Shown here one piece after another: positions 1 through 8,904 of a stretch of 64,000 bases of DNA. Location of the stretch: NCBI RefSeq assembly GCF_002237655.1, contig NZ_NOKT01000031.1:43370-107369 (forward strand), given 5' to 3'. Origin of the DNA: Streptomyces sp. XY006 (GTDB lineage: Bacteria; Actinomycetota; Actinomycetes; Streptomycetales; Streptomycetaceae). The notes beneath the pieces are model-generated. The model searched no databases and was not told where the DNA came from. It saw nothing but the letters and a program-made list of their open reading frames with translations. Both the position numbers and the translations under genes were made by a program. The first letter of the stretch is position 1; every line of letters starts with the position of its first letter.

Positions 1-506
1 ACGAGCTGGTCGACCTCGCGGCCGGGCAGTCCGACACGGAACCGCCGCGGCGGGTGGACCTCGCCGACCTCGCGGAGGAGGTCGCGGCCGTCGCCCGGCG
101 CCGCAGCGGCCGGCGGATCGTGCTGCGCGCCGCCGGCGACACCACGACCGACGGGCGGCCCGGGATGCTGACCCGGGCGCTGTCCAACCTCGTCGAGAAC
201 GCCGTGAAGTTCGACCAGGGCGGCACGGCCCCCATCGAGATCGTCGTCGCCGGGCCCGCCCGGCCCGGCGCGATCCGGGTCGAGGTCCTCGACCGGGGCC
301 CCGGCATCGCGGACAGCGACCTGGACCGCGTCTTCGACCGCTTCTACCGCGCCGCCGACGCCCGTTCCCTGCCGGGCTCCGGGCTGGGCCTGTCCATCGT
401 CCGCGAGGTGGCGCTCGCACACGGGGGCGCGCCGTTCGCCCTGCGCAGAGAGGGAGGCGGAACGGTGACCGGCTTCACGGTCGGCGGGGGCATCCCGGAG
501 GACTGA
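1..506 (+). CDS. Sensor histidine kinase, C-terminal part (5' end outside window)
   Basis: This is the ATP-binding (HATPase_c) end of a two-component sensor kinase; the reading frame is open from base 3 to the TGA at 504-506. The N box (NLVENAVKF), G1 box (DRGPGIADSDLDRVFDRFYR) and G2 box (GSGLGLSIV) are all intact and in order, so the catalytic domain should bind ATP and phosphorylate the upstream His. The membrane and sensor parts lie outside the window, so the signal and the partner regulator cannot be named. The protein ends soon after the G2 box, as is normal for the family. Confidence 0.9.
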   Translation, partial: ELVDLAAGQSDTEPPRRVDLADLAEEVAAVARRRSGRRIVLRAAGDTTTDGRPGMLTRALSNLVENAVKFDQGGTAPIEIVVAGPARPGAIRVEVLDRGPGIADSDLDRVFDRFYRAADARSLPGSGLGLSIVREVALAHGGAPFALRREGGGTVTGFTVGGGIPED

Positions 507-536
507 CACCCACCCGCGCCCGTCACGACACAGCCC

Positions 537-712
537 CGGCCGGACTCCGTCACGGTCAGGCTCCGGCGTGACCGGGTTCCGGCGCGGTCAGGCTCCGCCC
601 CGGCCGGGAGCCGCAGCGGTCAGGTTCCGGCGCGGCCGGGAGCCGCCCCGACCGGGCACCGACGCGGTCAGGCTTCGTCCCTGCCGGGTTCCGCCGCGGT
701 CGGGCTCGCCGT
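537..712. repeat. Degenerate 16-bp tandem repeat, 11 units
   Basis: Eleven consecutive 16-bp units start at 537, 553, 569, 585, 601, 617, 633, 649, 665, 681 and 697. Two unit types tend to alternate, CGGTCAGGCTCCGCCC and CGGCCGGGAGCCGCAG, so 585-616 and 617-648 are nearly identical 32-mers. The tract fills the gap between the kinase and the M20 peptidase. The six-frame translations are low-complexity and I see no gene in it. Confidence 0.9.
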
Positions 713-795
713 CCGCAGGCCGTTCCCGCACGCTCGCCGTCCGCAAGGTCGTTCCCCGTCCGGGTTCCGTCCGCAGAGTCGTTTTCCGTACGGGT
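709..795. repeat. Short direct repeats CCGTCCGCA
   Basis: Three copies of CCGTCCGCA followed by a C/T-rich tail start at 709, 737 and 767 (spacing 28 and 30 bp), directly abutting the 16-bp repeat. They lie in the region upstream of the M20 peptidase; no function is evident. Confidence 0.6.
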
Positions 796-877
796 GTTCA
801 TGGGCGGCCCCGCCTGAGCAGATATCCGGGGCGAGGGCGTGAGTGGCGCGGCCTCGGGTGAGGGGAGGACCGGGAGC

Positions 878-2143
878 GTGTTGAGTGACGAGGAGGCCGC
901 CGCCCTGGCGGAGATCGACGAGGCGGCCCTGGCCCGGACCCTGCAGGAGCTCATAGCCGTGCCCAGCGTGACCGGCAGCGCCGCGGAGTCGGAGCTGCAG
1001 CACCAGCTGGCGGGCCGGCTGGAGTGGCTGGGCCTGGAGACCGACCTGTGGTCCATGGACCTGCCCGCCCTGCGGGCCCACCCGGACTTCCCGGGCACGG
1101 AGGCGCCCCGCGACGAGGCGTGGGGCCTGGTCGGCACCACACCCGACGGCGGCGACGGGCCCACCCTCGTCCTCCAGGGACACGTCGACGTCGTCCCGCC
1201 CGGCGACCGCACCGCCTGGGACGGCGACCCGTTCGTGCCCCGGGTGACCGGGGACGTCGTGCACGGGCGCGGCGCCTGCGACATGAAGGCCGGCATCGCC
1301 GCGCACCTCGCCGCGCTGGGCGCGATCCGCGCGGCCGGGATCCGCCTGCGCGGCCGGGTCGCCGCGCACTTCGTCGTCGGCGAGGAGGACGGCGGCCTCG
1401 GCGCCTTCGGCACCCTGCAGCGCGGCCACCGCGGCGACGCCTGCGTCATCGCCGAACCCACCGCGGGCACCCTGATCACCGCCAACGCGGGCGCCCTGAC
1501 GTTCCGCGTCACCGTGCCCGGCCGGGCCGCCCACGCCAGCTCCCGCGAGCGGGGCGTGAGCGCGATCGACGCGTACCTGCCGCTGCACCGGGCCCTGGCC
1601 CGCCTGGAGACCGCACGCAACGCCGACCCCGACCCGCTGCTGGCCGAATACCCCATCCCCTACGCCCTGTCCGTCGGCACGGTGCGCTCCGGCGACTGGG
1701 CGAGCAGCGTCCCCGACCTGCTGGTCGCCGAGGGCCGGCTCGGCGTGCGCCTCGACGAGGACCCGGCCGACGCCCGCCGCGCCCTGGAGGAGTGCGTGGC
1801 CGAGGCCTGCGCCGCCGACCCGTGGCTGCGTGCCCACCCGGCGGCCGTGACCTGGCCCGGCGGCCAGTTCGCCCCCGGCCGCCTGCCCGACGGCCACGCC
1901 CTGCCCGGCGTCCTGCGCGGCGCCTGGTCCGACACGGCCGGCGGCCCCGCCCTGCGCGAACGCGGCGCGACCTACGGCAGCGACCTGCGCCTGTACACCG
2001 CCGCCGGCATCCCCACACTCCAGTTCGGCCCGGGCGACATCCAGGTGGCGCACAGCGCGGGCGAGCGGGTGTCGATACGGGAGACGGTGGCGGTGGCCCG
2101 GGCACTGGTGGTGGGGGTGCTGCGGACGGTGGGGACGAAATGA
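878..2143 (+). CDS. M20-family metallopeptidase (ArgE/DapE-like deacylase)
   Basis: A cytoplasmic zinc-dependent hydrolase of the acetylornithine deacetylase / succinyl-diaminopimelate desuccinylase / aminoacylase superfamily. Metal ligands are recognisable in order: LQGHVDVVPPGD (His, Asp), GRGACDMKAG (bridging Asp), GEEDGG (catalytic and ligand Glu), EPT (Asp/Glu position) and a C-terminal VAHSAGE His. The GTG at 878 is chosen because GGAGG lies 9 nt upstream; an in-frame GTG at 839 would add 13 residues without a good ribosome site. It stands alone, so arginine or lysine biosynthesis cannot be assigned; the substrate (an N-acyl amino acid or dipeptide) is unknown. Confidence 0.88.
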   Translation: MLSDEEAAALAEIDEAALARTLQELIAVPSVTGSAAESELQHQLAGRLEWLGLETDLWSMDLPALRAHPDFPGTEAPRDEAWGLVGTTPDGGDGPTLVLQGHVDVVPPGDRTAWDGDPFVPRVTGDVVHGRGACDMKAGIAAHLAALGAIRAAGIRLRGRVAAHFVVGEEDGGLGAFGTLQRGHRGDACVIAEPTAGTLITANAGALTFRVTVPGRAAHASSRERGVSAIDAYLPLHRALARLETARNADPDPLLAEYPIPYALSVGTVRSGDWASSVPDLLVAEGRLGVRLDEDPADARRALEECVAEACAADPWLRAHPAAVTWPGGQFAPGRLPDGHALPGVLRGAWSDTAGGPALRERGATYGSDLRLYTAAGIPTLQFGPGDIQVAHSAGERVSIRETVAVARALVVGVLRTVGTK

Positions 2144-2172
2144 GGGGCCCCGGGCTGGTCCGGGCCGGGCGC

Positions 2173-2973
2173 CTACCCCTTGAGCCCGTAGAACCGGATC
2201 GGGGAGTTCGGTTCGAAGCCGATGCGGGGGTACACCGGGGCACCCGCCGCCGTCGCGTGCAGGGTCGCGCGGGTCAGGCCGGTGGCCCTGGAGCCCTCGT
2301 AGAGGGCCTTGCGGGTCACCGCTTCGCCGTAGCCGCGGCGTTCCCAGGCCGGGTCGGTGGCCACGAGGATGACGAAAAGGCGCCCCTGGGCCGCCACGGT
2401 GGCCGCGCAGGTGACGGGGACGTCGTCGCGCAGGCCCAGGTAGGCGTGCACCTCGCGCTTCCAGAGCGTGGAGCCGGCGAGGCCGTCGCGGCCGTCCTCC
2501 GCCGGGAAGCCGTAGGCCCGTGAGTTGAGGTCCGCGTAGGCGCGCAGCCGCGACTCGTCGGTGACGCGCGCGAACGTCAGGTCGGGGTGGGACGGTTCGG
2601 GCAGGGACGGCAGGTCGGCGGCCATGCCGGTGCCGGGGAAGGCGTAGGCGAGCCCGGCCGCGTCGGCGGCCTCGTCGAGCCCGGCGCGGGCCGGTTCGTC
2701 GAGGAGGTCCTCGAAGACCCACAGGAACCCGGGCCGCTCCTTCGCGCGCATCACCTCCGCCGCCTCGGCGAGCCGCTGCCGGGTCGGCCCGGCGTCCGCG
2801 CCGACGTCCGTCAGCGTGACGCAGTTCCAGAACGCGAACCGGCTGTCGGCCCACCGGACGGCGATGCCCGGCAGGTCGCGGACGTCCGCACGCGGGTCGC
2901 GGTCGAGCACCATGGCCCGCCAGACCAGGGCGAGTTGTTCCATCGACTCGACCGAGTCCGCGTGACGGCGCAT
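2173..2973 (-). CDS. GNAT family N-acetyltransferase
   Basis: A 266-residue protein with a C-terminal GNAT fold: the acetyl-CoA loop reads DPAWERRGYGEAVTR and is followed by the typical ARIGFEPNSPIRFYGL-like ending (here YPRIGFEPNSPIRFYGLKG). The first half is family-specific and may be a second degenerate GNAT domain. The ATG at 2973 follows a GGGGG tract 5 nt upstream. It is convergent with the M20 gene and divergent from the condensation-domain gene. The open frame extends far upstream, antisense to the next gene, and that extension is rejected as a GC-rich shadow. The substrate is unknown. Confidence 0.85.
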   Translation of the reverse strand: MRRHADSVESMEQLALVWRAMVLDRDPRADVRDLPGIAVRWADSRFAFWNCVTLTDVGADAGPTRQRLAEAAEVMRAKERPGFLWVFEDLLDEPARAGLDEAADAAGLAYAFPGTGMAADLPSLPEPSHPDLTFARVTDESRLRAYADLNSRAYGFPAEDGRDGLAGSTLWKREVHAYLGLRDDVPVTCAATVAAQGRLFVILVATDPAWERRGYGEAVTRKALYEGSRATGLTRATLHATAAGAPVYPRIGFEPNSPIRFYGLKG

Positions 2974-3201
2974 GAAACCCCCAGGGGCGTCGAAAGGGTG
3001 CGAGCCGCAGGGACAGTACACGGCCCGCCACCGCCCGGGGGCGCGTACCGGACAGGCGTCAACCCGGGGCAACGGCGCGGTCTCGGATCGTCGTTCGAGA
3101 TGCCATCCGTTCCCCTGAAATACGGCCCCAGGCCGTGTGTCCGGCAGCCGGCTCGTCATTGAGTTGATCGGGTCTGTCCCAACTGCGAACGGAGACGCCC
3201 T

Positions 3202-4614
3202 GTGCGAATGTCTGATATCCAGCGCTGCGATGTCCGGCCTGGACGACTCGTCGAATGGACGCTCAGTCCGGCGACCGTCGCGACGGCGAAGGCGCTGCCG
3301 GAGGACTCCCGGCCGCCCGCCTACATCCAGGAGTCCCATCTGAGGACGGCGCGTTCGGTGCGCGAGGACGGCCTGTTCGTGCCGACCTGGCTCGGCGCCG
3401 CCTTCGACCTGCCCGGCCGGGCCGATCTCGACGCGCTGGGCGCGGCGCTGCGCGGCTGGACGCTGCGCCACGAGACGCTGCGCAGCGGCTTCCGCTGGGC
3501 GGGCGGGCCCGGCGACTCGATCCGCCGCTTCACGCTCGACGCGGACTCCGTGTCCCTGCACCGCGAGGACGTCGGCGACTTCACCGACCCGGCGGCCCTC
3601 GCCCAGCACCTCCAGGACCGCTTCGACACCACCGCGGACGCCCTGCGCTGGCCCAACCTCATCTACACGGCCGTCGTCCGGGACGACAGCACCAGCGTGT
3701 ACATGGCCTTCGACCACAGCAACGTCGACGCGTTCTCGATCTACCGCATCCCGGCCGAGATCCACGAGCTGTACGCCGCCCACCGCAGCGGACGCACCCC
3801 CGACCAGACACCGGTCAGCAGCTACGTCGACTTCTGCGAGGCCGAGCGGGCGGACGCGGACCGGATCGACGCCGACCACGAGATCGTCGCCCGCTGGCGG
3901 GAGTTCATCCAGCGCTGCGACGGGCGGCTGCCGAGCTTCCCCGTCGACCTCGGCCTGGAGCCCGGCGGCGCGCTGCCCACCCAGAAGCTGATGCGCGAGA
4001 TGCTCGTGGACGCGGACGCCGCCGCCGCGTTCGAGGCGTACTGCCGCCCCTGCGGCGGCACCCTGGTCGGCCTGCTCGCGGCGACCGCGCTGATCGTCCA
4101 CGAGATCGGCGGCGAGTCCGTCTACCGCACCGTGGTGCCCTTCCACACCCGGGCGAGGTCGGCGTACTCGGACTCCGTGGGCTGGTACGTCGGCGGCGCG
4201 CCGATCGAGGTGCCCGTGGCCCGCACGCCCGACTTCCCCGCCGCGCTGACGACCGTGCGCAACGCCCTGCACACCGCCCGGCCGCTGGCCCGCATGCCGC
4301 TGGCCCGGGTGCTGCGGCTGCTCGGCGCGGACTTCCGGCCGACCTCCCCCGACATGTACTCGATCGTGTCGTACACCGACACCCGCGGGATCCCGGACTC
4401 CACGAACTGGACCGAGCGCAACGCCTACGGGCTGATCCGGGTGTCCTACGGCGACCAGGTCTGCGCCTGGGTCACCCGGCTGCACGAGGGGCTGTGGTTC
4501 GCGGCCCGCCACCCGGACACCGACGTCGCCCACAAGAACCTGCGGCTGTACGCCGACCGGTTGCGCGACATCGTCCTGTCGGTCGCGGACCGCGCCCCCC
4601 ACACCAGGCGGTGA
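3202..4614 (+). CDS. Stand-alone condensation-domain (CoA-dependent acyltransferase fold) protein
   Basis: About 470 residues matching a single condensation domain of the kind found in non-ribosomal peptide synthetases and PapA-type acyltransferases, with no adenylation or carrier domain attached. The active-site motif is DHSNVDAFS (around residue 173), keeping the second His and the Asp of HHxxxDG but with Asp in the first His position. A later LMRE and a C-terminal SYTDTRGIP segment also fit the fold. GTG 3202 has GGAG 7 nt upstream; an ATG two codons later is the alternative. No biosynthetic neighbours exist, so it may join acyl or amino-acyl groups supplied in trans. Function in detail is unknown. 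Confidence 0.82.
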   Translation: MRMSDIQRCDVRPGRLVEWTLSPATVATAKALPEDSRPPAYIQESHLRTARSVREDGLFVPTWLGAAFDLPGRADLDALGAALRGWTLRHETLRSGFRWAGGPGDSIRRFTLDADSVSLHREDVGDFTDPAALAQHLQDRFDTTADALRWPNLIYTAVVRDDSTSVYMAFDHSNVDAFSIYRIPAEIHELYAAHRSGRTPDQTPVSSYVDFCEAERADADRIDADHEIVARWREFIQRCDGRLPSFPVDLGLEPGGALPTQKLMREMLVDADAAAAFEAYCRPCGGTLVGLLAATALIVHEIGGESVYRTVVPFHTRARSAYSDSVGWYVGGAPIEVPVARTPDFPAALTTVRNALHTARPLARMPLARVLRLLGADFRPTSPDMYSIVSYTDTRGIPDSTNWTERNAYGLIRVSYGDQVCAWVTRLHEGLWFAARHPDTDVAHKNLRLYADRLRDIVLSVADRAPHTRR

Positions 4615-4629
4615 GACGAACGGGTCGTC

Positions 4630-5709
4630 CTACACGCCCGCGTACGAGTGCAGGCCGGAGACGAACATGTTCACGCCGTAGTAGTTGAACAGCCAGCAGG
4701 CGAAGGCGAGCAGGGCCAGGTAGGCGGCCTTGCGGCCCTTCCAGCCGGCCGTCGCGCGGGCGTGCAGGTAGCCGGCGTAGGCGACCCAGGTGATGAAGGA
4801 CCAGGTCTCCTTGGGGTCCCAGCCCCAGTAGCGGCCCCAGGCGTCGCCCGCCCAGATGGCGCCCGCGATGATCGTGAACGTCCACAGCGGGAAGACGGCG
4901 GCGTTGACGCGGTAGGAGAACTTGTCCAGGGAGGCGGCGGAGGGCAGCCGCTCCAGGACCGAGGTCGCGAAGGTGCCGGGACGGCCGCCGCTCGCCAGCT
5001 TGTTCTCGTAGGAGTCCTTGAACAGGTACAGGATCGTGCCGACCGCGCCCACGTAGAAGACCGCGCCGCAGAAGATCGCGGTGGAGACGTGGATGTACAG
5101 CCAGTACGAGTGCAGCGCCGGGACCAGCTGGTCGCTCTCGGTGTACAGCACCGTGACGGCGAGGCCCAGGTCGAGCAGGACGGTGGTGGTCAGGAACAGG
5201 CCGAGCCAGCGGATGTTCTTCTTCAGCGCCAGCAGCCCGAGGTACACGCCGACGGCGACCGTGGAGAAGGTGATGTTGAACTCGTACATGTTGCCCCACG
5301 GCGCCCGCTCCACCGAGGCCGCGCGGGCGATGACGCCGCCCAGCTCCAGCAGGAACGCGAGCACGGTGAGGGAGATGGCGATGCGGCCGTACAGGTCGCC
5401 CTGTTCGTCCCCGCCGTGCGCCCCCGGGCCGTCCGGCACGTCGCGCTGGCCGGCCGCGGCCCGCACCGTGACCTTCGGCCGCTCCAGCACGGCGGTGCCG
5501 CCCGCCTGGTTGACCGTGACGGCGGGTGCCTTCTTCGCCTCGGGCTTCGCCGTGAGCGCGGCCGCCGTGCGGGCGACCTTGCTGCGGCTGCCGAAGAGCC
5601 ATTCGGCGATGTACGCGAAGAAGGCCAGGGTGTAGACGGCCATCGCGGAGTAGATCAGCGTATTGCTGAGGTTGGCCAGGTTCTCGTTGGTCGCGGCGGC
5701 GAGCGTCAC
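4630..5709 (-). CDS. ccsB: Cytochrome c biogenesis protein CcsB (CcsA-type haem handling)
   Basis: Multi-pass membrane protein of system II cytochrome c maturation. It carries the haem-binding tryptophan-rich signature WGRYWGWDPKETWSFITW and several hydrophobic helices after a variable loop (about residues 45-95) rich in Ala, Pro and Gly. With ResB it exports haem across the membrane and attaches it to apocytochrome c. It starts with GTG at 5709, overlapping the resB stop by 4 nt (GTGA), so translation is probably coupled. It is the last gene of the leftward tlpA-ccdA-resB-ccsB block, whose products together reduce apocytochrome cysteines and ligate haem. Confidence 0.95.
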   Translation of the reverse strand: MTLAAATNENLANLSNTLIYSAMAVYTLAFFAYIAEWLFGSRSKVARTAAALTAKPEAKKAPAVTVNQAGGTAVLERPKVTVRAAAGQRDVPDGPGAHGGDEQGDLYGRIAISLTVLAFLLELGGVIARAASVERAPWGNMYEFNITFSTVAVGVYLGLLALKKNIRWLGLFLTTTVLLDLGLAVTVLYTESDQLVPALHSYWLYIHVSTAIFCGAVFYVGAVGTILYLFKDSYENKLASGGRPGTFATSVLERLPSAASLDKFSYRVNAAVFPLWTFTIIAGAIWAGDAWGRYWGWDPKETWSFITWVAYAGYLHARATAGWKGRKAAYLALLAFACWLFNYYGVNMFVSGLHSYAGV

Positions 5710-7436
5710 TGCTTGTCAGCCCCTTCGGCAGGTACGGGGGTCGTGGTGCCCGGCTCCTGGGCGGGGTCGGGGGAATCTGCGGGGTCGGGCGCGGCCGGCG
5801 CCTGGTCGTACAGGGTCCCGGCGAGGTCCCCCAGTTCCTCGGGGACCTTCGCGGACTCGCTGCGGCCGAGGCCGGCCATCTCGACGACGGTGACGCCGTC
5901 GGCGCCCCGGACCGCGCGGACCCAGACGCGGCGGCGCTGGATGAACAGCGAGCCGGCCAGGCCGAAGATCGCGGCGACGGCGCCGCCCAGGGCCCAGCCG
6001 CTGGCGGGCTGCTGGGAGATCTGGAACTGCGCCCACTCCTTGATGTCCTTCTCGAAGGTGATCGAGCCGGCGCCGTCGGGCAGCTGCATGGTCTGGCCGG
6101 GCTTGAGCAGCTTCTTCAGCAGCTTGCCGTCGGAGTCCTTGAACTCCTTCATGTTCTTCTTGTCGAGCTGGTAGACGCTCTGCGGCAGGCCCGAGTCGAC
6201 GCCCAGGTCGCCGTGGTAGGCGTTCAGCGCGAGCACCGGGCTCATCAGCGCCGGGAACTGGGAGACCATCGCGCCGCCGTTGTAGGTGGGCACGAAGAAC
6301 GCCTGGAAGCCGAGCTGTTCCTTCTCGCCCTTGGCGTTGCGGTAGCCGTCCATGACCTTGACGGCGCCGGAGGAGGTCGCGAAGCCGTCGAGCGGCAGCA
6401 GCGGCACGGCGTCGCGGTAGACGACCTCGCCCTTGCCGTCGCGGACGGTGACGACCGGGGCGTAGCCGTGGGCGGCGAGGTAGACCTTGGTGTCGCCGAT
6501 GGTGAGCGGCTCGTTGACCTTGACGGTCTGGTGCCGGTCCTTGCCGTAGGCGCCCTCGCTGTAGTCGACGGTCGCCTGGTACGTGCGCGGGGTGCCCCGG
6601 TTGGGGCCGCTCATCTCGTAGGTGCCCGTGAAGTCCTTCAGGCGGAAGCTGAAGGGGTTCAGGTCGTCCTGGGTGAAGAGGTTGCCGGACTTGAAGTCGT
6701 CGTACTGCGTGAGGGTGTTGGAGAAGCCGTCGCCCTCGACGACCAGCTTGAAGCCCTCGGCCTTGAACAACTGGCCCCAGGCGAAGGCGATCAGCATCAC
6801 GATCAGGGCGAGGTGGAAGACGAGGTTGCCGACCTCGCGCAGATAGCCCTTCTCGGCGGCGACCGCGTCCCCGGCGAGGTGCGCCCGGAAGCGGCGCCTC
6901 TTCAGCAGGGCCAGCGCGGCCTCGCGGACCTGCTCCGGCTCGGCCGTCGTACGCCACGTGGTGTGGGCGGGCAGCCGGGTCAGCCGCTTGGGCGCGCCCG
7001 GCGGGCGGCCGCGCAGCTGGCCGACGAACTGCCAGGTGCGGGGCACGATGCAGCCGATGAGCGAGACGAACAGCAGGATGTAGATCGCGGAGAACCACAC
7101 CGAGCTGTAGACGTGGAACATCCCGAGCTTGTCGTAGACGTCACCGAGGGTGGGGTTGTTCTTGCGGAACTCGGCGACCTTGGTGGCGTCGATGCCGGTC
7201 TGCGGGATCAGCGAGCCGGGGATCGCGCCCAGCGACAGCAGCAACAGCAGCAGCAGCGCGACCCGCATGGAGGTCAGCTGCCGCCAGAACCAGCGGGCCC
7301 AGCCGATGACGCCCAGGGACGGCAGACTGGGCGCCTCCTCCTTGGGGGCGGTGGACAGCTGGGCTCCGGCGTCGCCGAGGTCCTGGTCCTCGGAGCCGCC
7401 GGCGGGGGCCGGGTCGGTGGTGCTGGTCTTGCTCAT
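5706..7436 (-). CDS. resB: Cytochrome c biogenesis protein ResB
   Basis: A 576-residue ResB-family membrane protein, partner of CcsB in the system II haem lyase. An acidic/Pro-rich N-terminus precedes four expected membrane segments (near residues 45-75, 90-115, 190-215 and 470-495) with a large extracytoplasmic domain between the last two. The motif LGAIPGSLIPQTGID after the first helix is typical of actinobacterial ResB. It starts at 7436 only 3 nt from the end of ccdA and overlaps ccsB at its end, so the four genes form one transcription unit. Confidence 0.95.
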   Translation of the reverse strand: MSKTSTTDPAPAGGSEDQDLGDAGAQLSTAPKEEAPSLPSLGVIGWARWFWRQLTSMRVALLLLLLLSLGAIPGSLIPQTGIDATKVAEFRKNNPTLGDVYDKLGMFHVYSSVWFSAIYILLFVSLIGCIVPRTWQFVGQLRGRPPGAPKRLTRLPAHTTWRTTAEPEQVREAALALLKRRRFRAHLAGDAVAAEKGYLREVGNLVFHLALIVMLIAFAWGQLFKAEGFKLVVEGDGFSNTLTQYDDFKSGNLFTQDDLNPFSFRLKDFTGTYEMSGPNRGTPRTYQATVDYSEGAYGKDRHQTVKVNEPLTIGDTKVYLAAHGYAPVVTVRDGKGEVVYRDAVPLLPLDGFATSSGAVKVMDGYRNAKGEKEQLGFQAFFVPTYNGGAMVSQFPALMSPVLALNAYHGDLGVDSGLPQSVYQLDKKNMKEFKDSDGKLLKKLLKPGQTMQLPDGAGSITFEKDIKEWAQFQISQQPASGWALGGAVAAIFGLAGSLFIQRRRVWVRAVRGADGVTVVEMAGLGRSESAKVPEELGDLAGTLYDQAPAAPDPADSPDPAQEPGTTTPVPAEGADKQ

Positions 7437-7439
7437 CGA

Positions 7440-8213
7440 TCAGATCCCCACAGTGAAGCCGTTGGACCAGGACTGCATGTCCTGCACGATGACGTCCCAG
7501 GCGCCGGTCAGCAGCAGCAGACCGGTGATGATCATCATGCTGCCGCCGATGCGCATCACCCAGACGTAGTGGCGCTTGACCCAGCCGAAGGCGCCCAGCG
7601 CCTTGCGGAAGGCGACCGCGGCGAGCACGAACGGCACACCCAGGCCGAGGCAGTACGCCACCGTCAGTATGGCGCCGCGGCCCGCGCTGCCCTGGTTGGA
7701 GGAGAGCGCCAGCACGGAGGCGAGCGTGGGGCCGATGCAGGGCGTCCAGCCGATGCCGAACAGCGCGCCCAGCAGCGGCGCCCCGACCAGGCCGGTCACC
7801 GGCCGCTTGTGGAAGCGGAACTCGCGCTGGGTCATCCAGGGCATCAGCCCCATGAAGAACACGCCCATGAGGATCATGAGCCCGCCCAGGACCTTGGAGA
7901 GCACGCCCCGGTTGGCCTGGAGCGTGTCGCCGAAGTAGCCGAACAGCGCGCCGGAGGAGACGAACACGGCGGTGAAGCCGAGCACGAACAGCGAGGCGCC
8001 GGCGACCATCCGGCCGCGCCGGGCCTCGGCCAGGTCGGTACCGGTGACGCCGGTCACATAGGAGAGGTAGCCGGGGACGAGCGGCAGGACGCAGGGGGAG
8101 AAGAAGGAGACGAGACCGCCGAGCAGCGCGATGGGCAGGGCCGCCAGCAGGGCGCCGTTGAGCACCGTGCCGTTGTAGCCCGTCGCCGCGAGCGTGGTGA
8201 CTGCGGAGGTCAC
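7440..8213 (-). CDS. ccdA: Thiol:disulfide interchange protein CcdA
   Basis: A six-helix membrane protein (257 residues) of the CcdA/DsbD family that carries electrons from cytoplasmic thioredoxin to the outside, to keep apocytochrome c haem-binding cysteines reduced. The two family cysteines are visible in FFSPCVLPLVPGYLSYV (first helix) and GWTPCIGPTLASVLAL (fourth helix). The GTG start at 8213 immediately follows the stop of the TlpA-like gene (stop at 8215), and the gene ends 3 nt before resB. Its likely redox partner is the adjacent TlpA-like lipoprotein. Confidence 0.95.
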   Translation of the reverse strand: MTSAVTTLAATGYNGTVLNGALLAALPIALLGGLVSFFSPCVLPLVPGYLSYVTGVTGTDLAEARRGRMVAGASLFVLGFTAVFVSSGALFGYFGDTLQANRGVLSKVLGGLMILMGVFFMGLMPWMTQREFRFHKRPVTGLVGAPLLGALFGIGWTPCIGPTLASVLALSSNQGSAGRGAILTVAYCLGLGVPFVLAAVAFRKALGAFGWVKRHYVWVMRIGGSMMIITGLLLLTGAWDVIVQDMQSWSNGFTVGI

Positions 8214-8214
8214 G

Positions 8215-8838
8215 TCACTTCTCCGCGAGGACCGGGGCGATCATCTTGCGGAGCTTCTCCTCGCTCAGCGCCTGGAGCGAGCGGGCGGCGATCTTCCCCT
8301 CCCGGTCGAAGACGAGCGTGGAGGGGATCGCCTGCGGGTTGAGCGTGCCGCGCTCGAAGCGGAGCATCAGCTTGCCCGTCGGGTCGTACAGGCTCGGGTA
8401 CGTCACCCCGTAGGCCTTCTCGAAGGCGAGGGCCGGGCCGGTGCTGGTGTCGCGGGTGTTGATGCCGACGAACTGGACGCCCTGGTCCTTCAGGTCCTGG
8501 GAGACCTTCTGGAAGCCGGGCGCCTCGGCGCGGCAGGGCGGGCACCACGAGCCCCAGACGTTGACGACGACGACCTTGCCCTTGTAGTCGTCGACGTCCA
8601 GCTGCTTGCCGTCGACGGTCTTGCCGGACAGGTCCGGGGCGTCGGCGCGCTCGCCCTTGTCGGCGGTGGCGATGCCGTCCTTGCCCAGGACGAAGTTGGT
8701 GTCACCGCCGCCGCCCGACGTCCCGCCGGAGCTGCACGCGGACAGGACCAGCGCCGCGGCCGCGGCACCGGCGGCGAGCAGGGCGGCGCGGCTACGGGTG
8801 CGGTTCGAGCACTGGGGGGCGCGGCTGGCGGCACTCAT
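8215..8838 (-). CDS. TlpA/ResA-like thioredoxin-fold lipoprotein
   Basis: A 207-residue extracytoplasmic thiol-disulfide reductase. The N-terminus is a lipoprotein signal with lipobox LSAC (Cys about residue 35) and a Gly/Ser-rich linker; the thioredoxin domain has WCPPC in WGSWCPPCRAEAP and the cis-Pro region IPSTLVFDREGK. It should receive electrons from CcdA and reduce apocytochrome c cysteines before haem attachment by ResB/CcsB. First gene of the four-gene block; the short 8,839-8,904 gap probably holds the end of the previous gene's transcript and this promoter. Confidence 0.93.
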   Translation of the reverse strand: MSAASRAPQCSNRTRSRAALLAAGAAAAALVLSACSSGGTSGGGGDTNFVLGKDGIATADKGERADAPDLSGKTVDGKQLDVDDYKGKVVVVNVWGSWCPPCRAEAPGFQKVSQDLKDQGVQFVGINTRDTSTGPALAFEKAYGVTYPSLYDPTGKLMLRFERGTLNPQAIPSTLVFDREGKIAARSLQALSEEKLRKMIAPVLAEK

Positions 8839-8904
8839 GTGAAAAGTTTCGCATGTCCGTTCCGGGGATCTCGCCCACCCCCCTTGCGGGCGGAAAACCG
8901 CATT

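Noticed and set aside
2173..4602. An 809-codon leftward frame joining the GNAT enzyme to a long N-terminal extension
   Set aside because: The extension is antisense to the condensation-domain gene and is Val/Gly/Arg-rich with no family; GNAT begins at 2973 with its own ribosome site.
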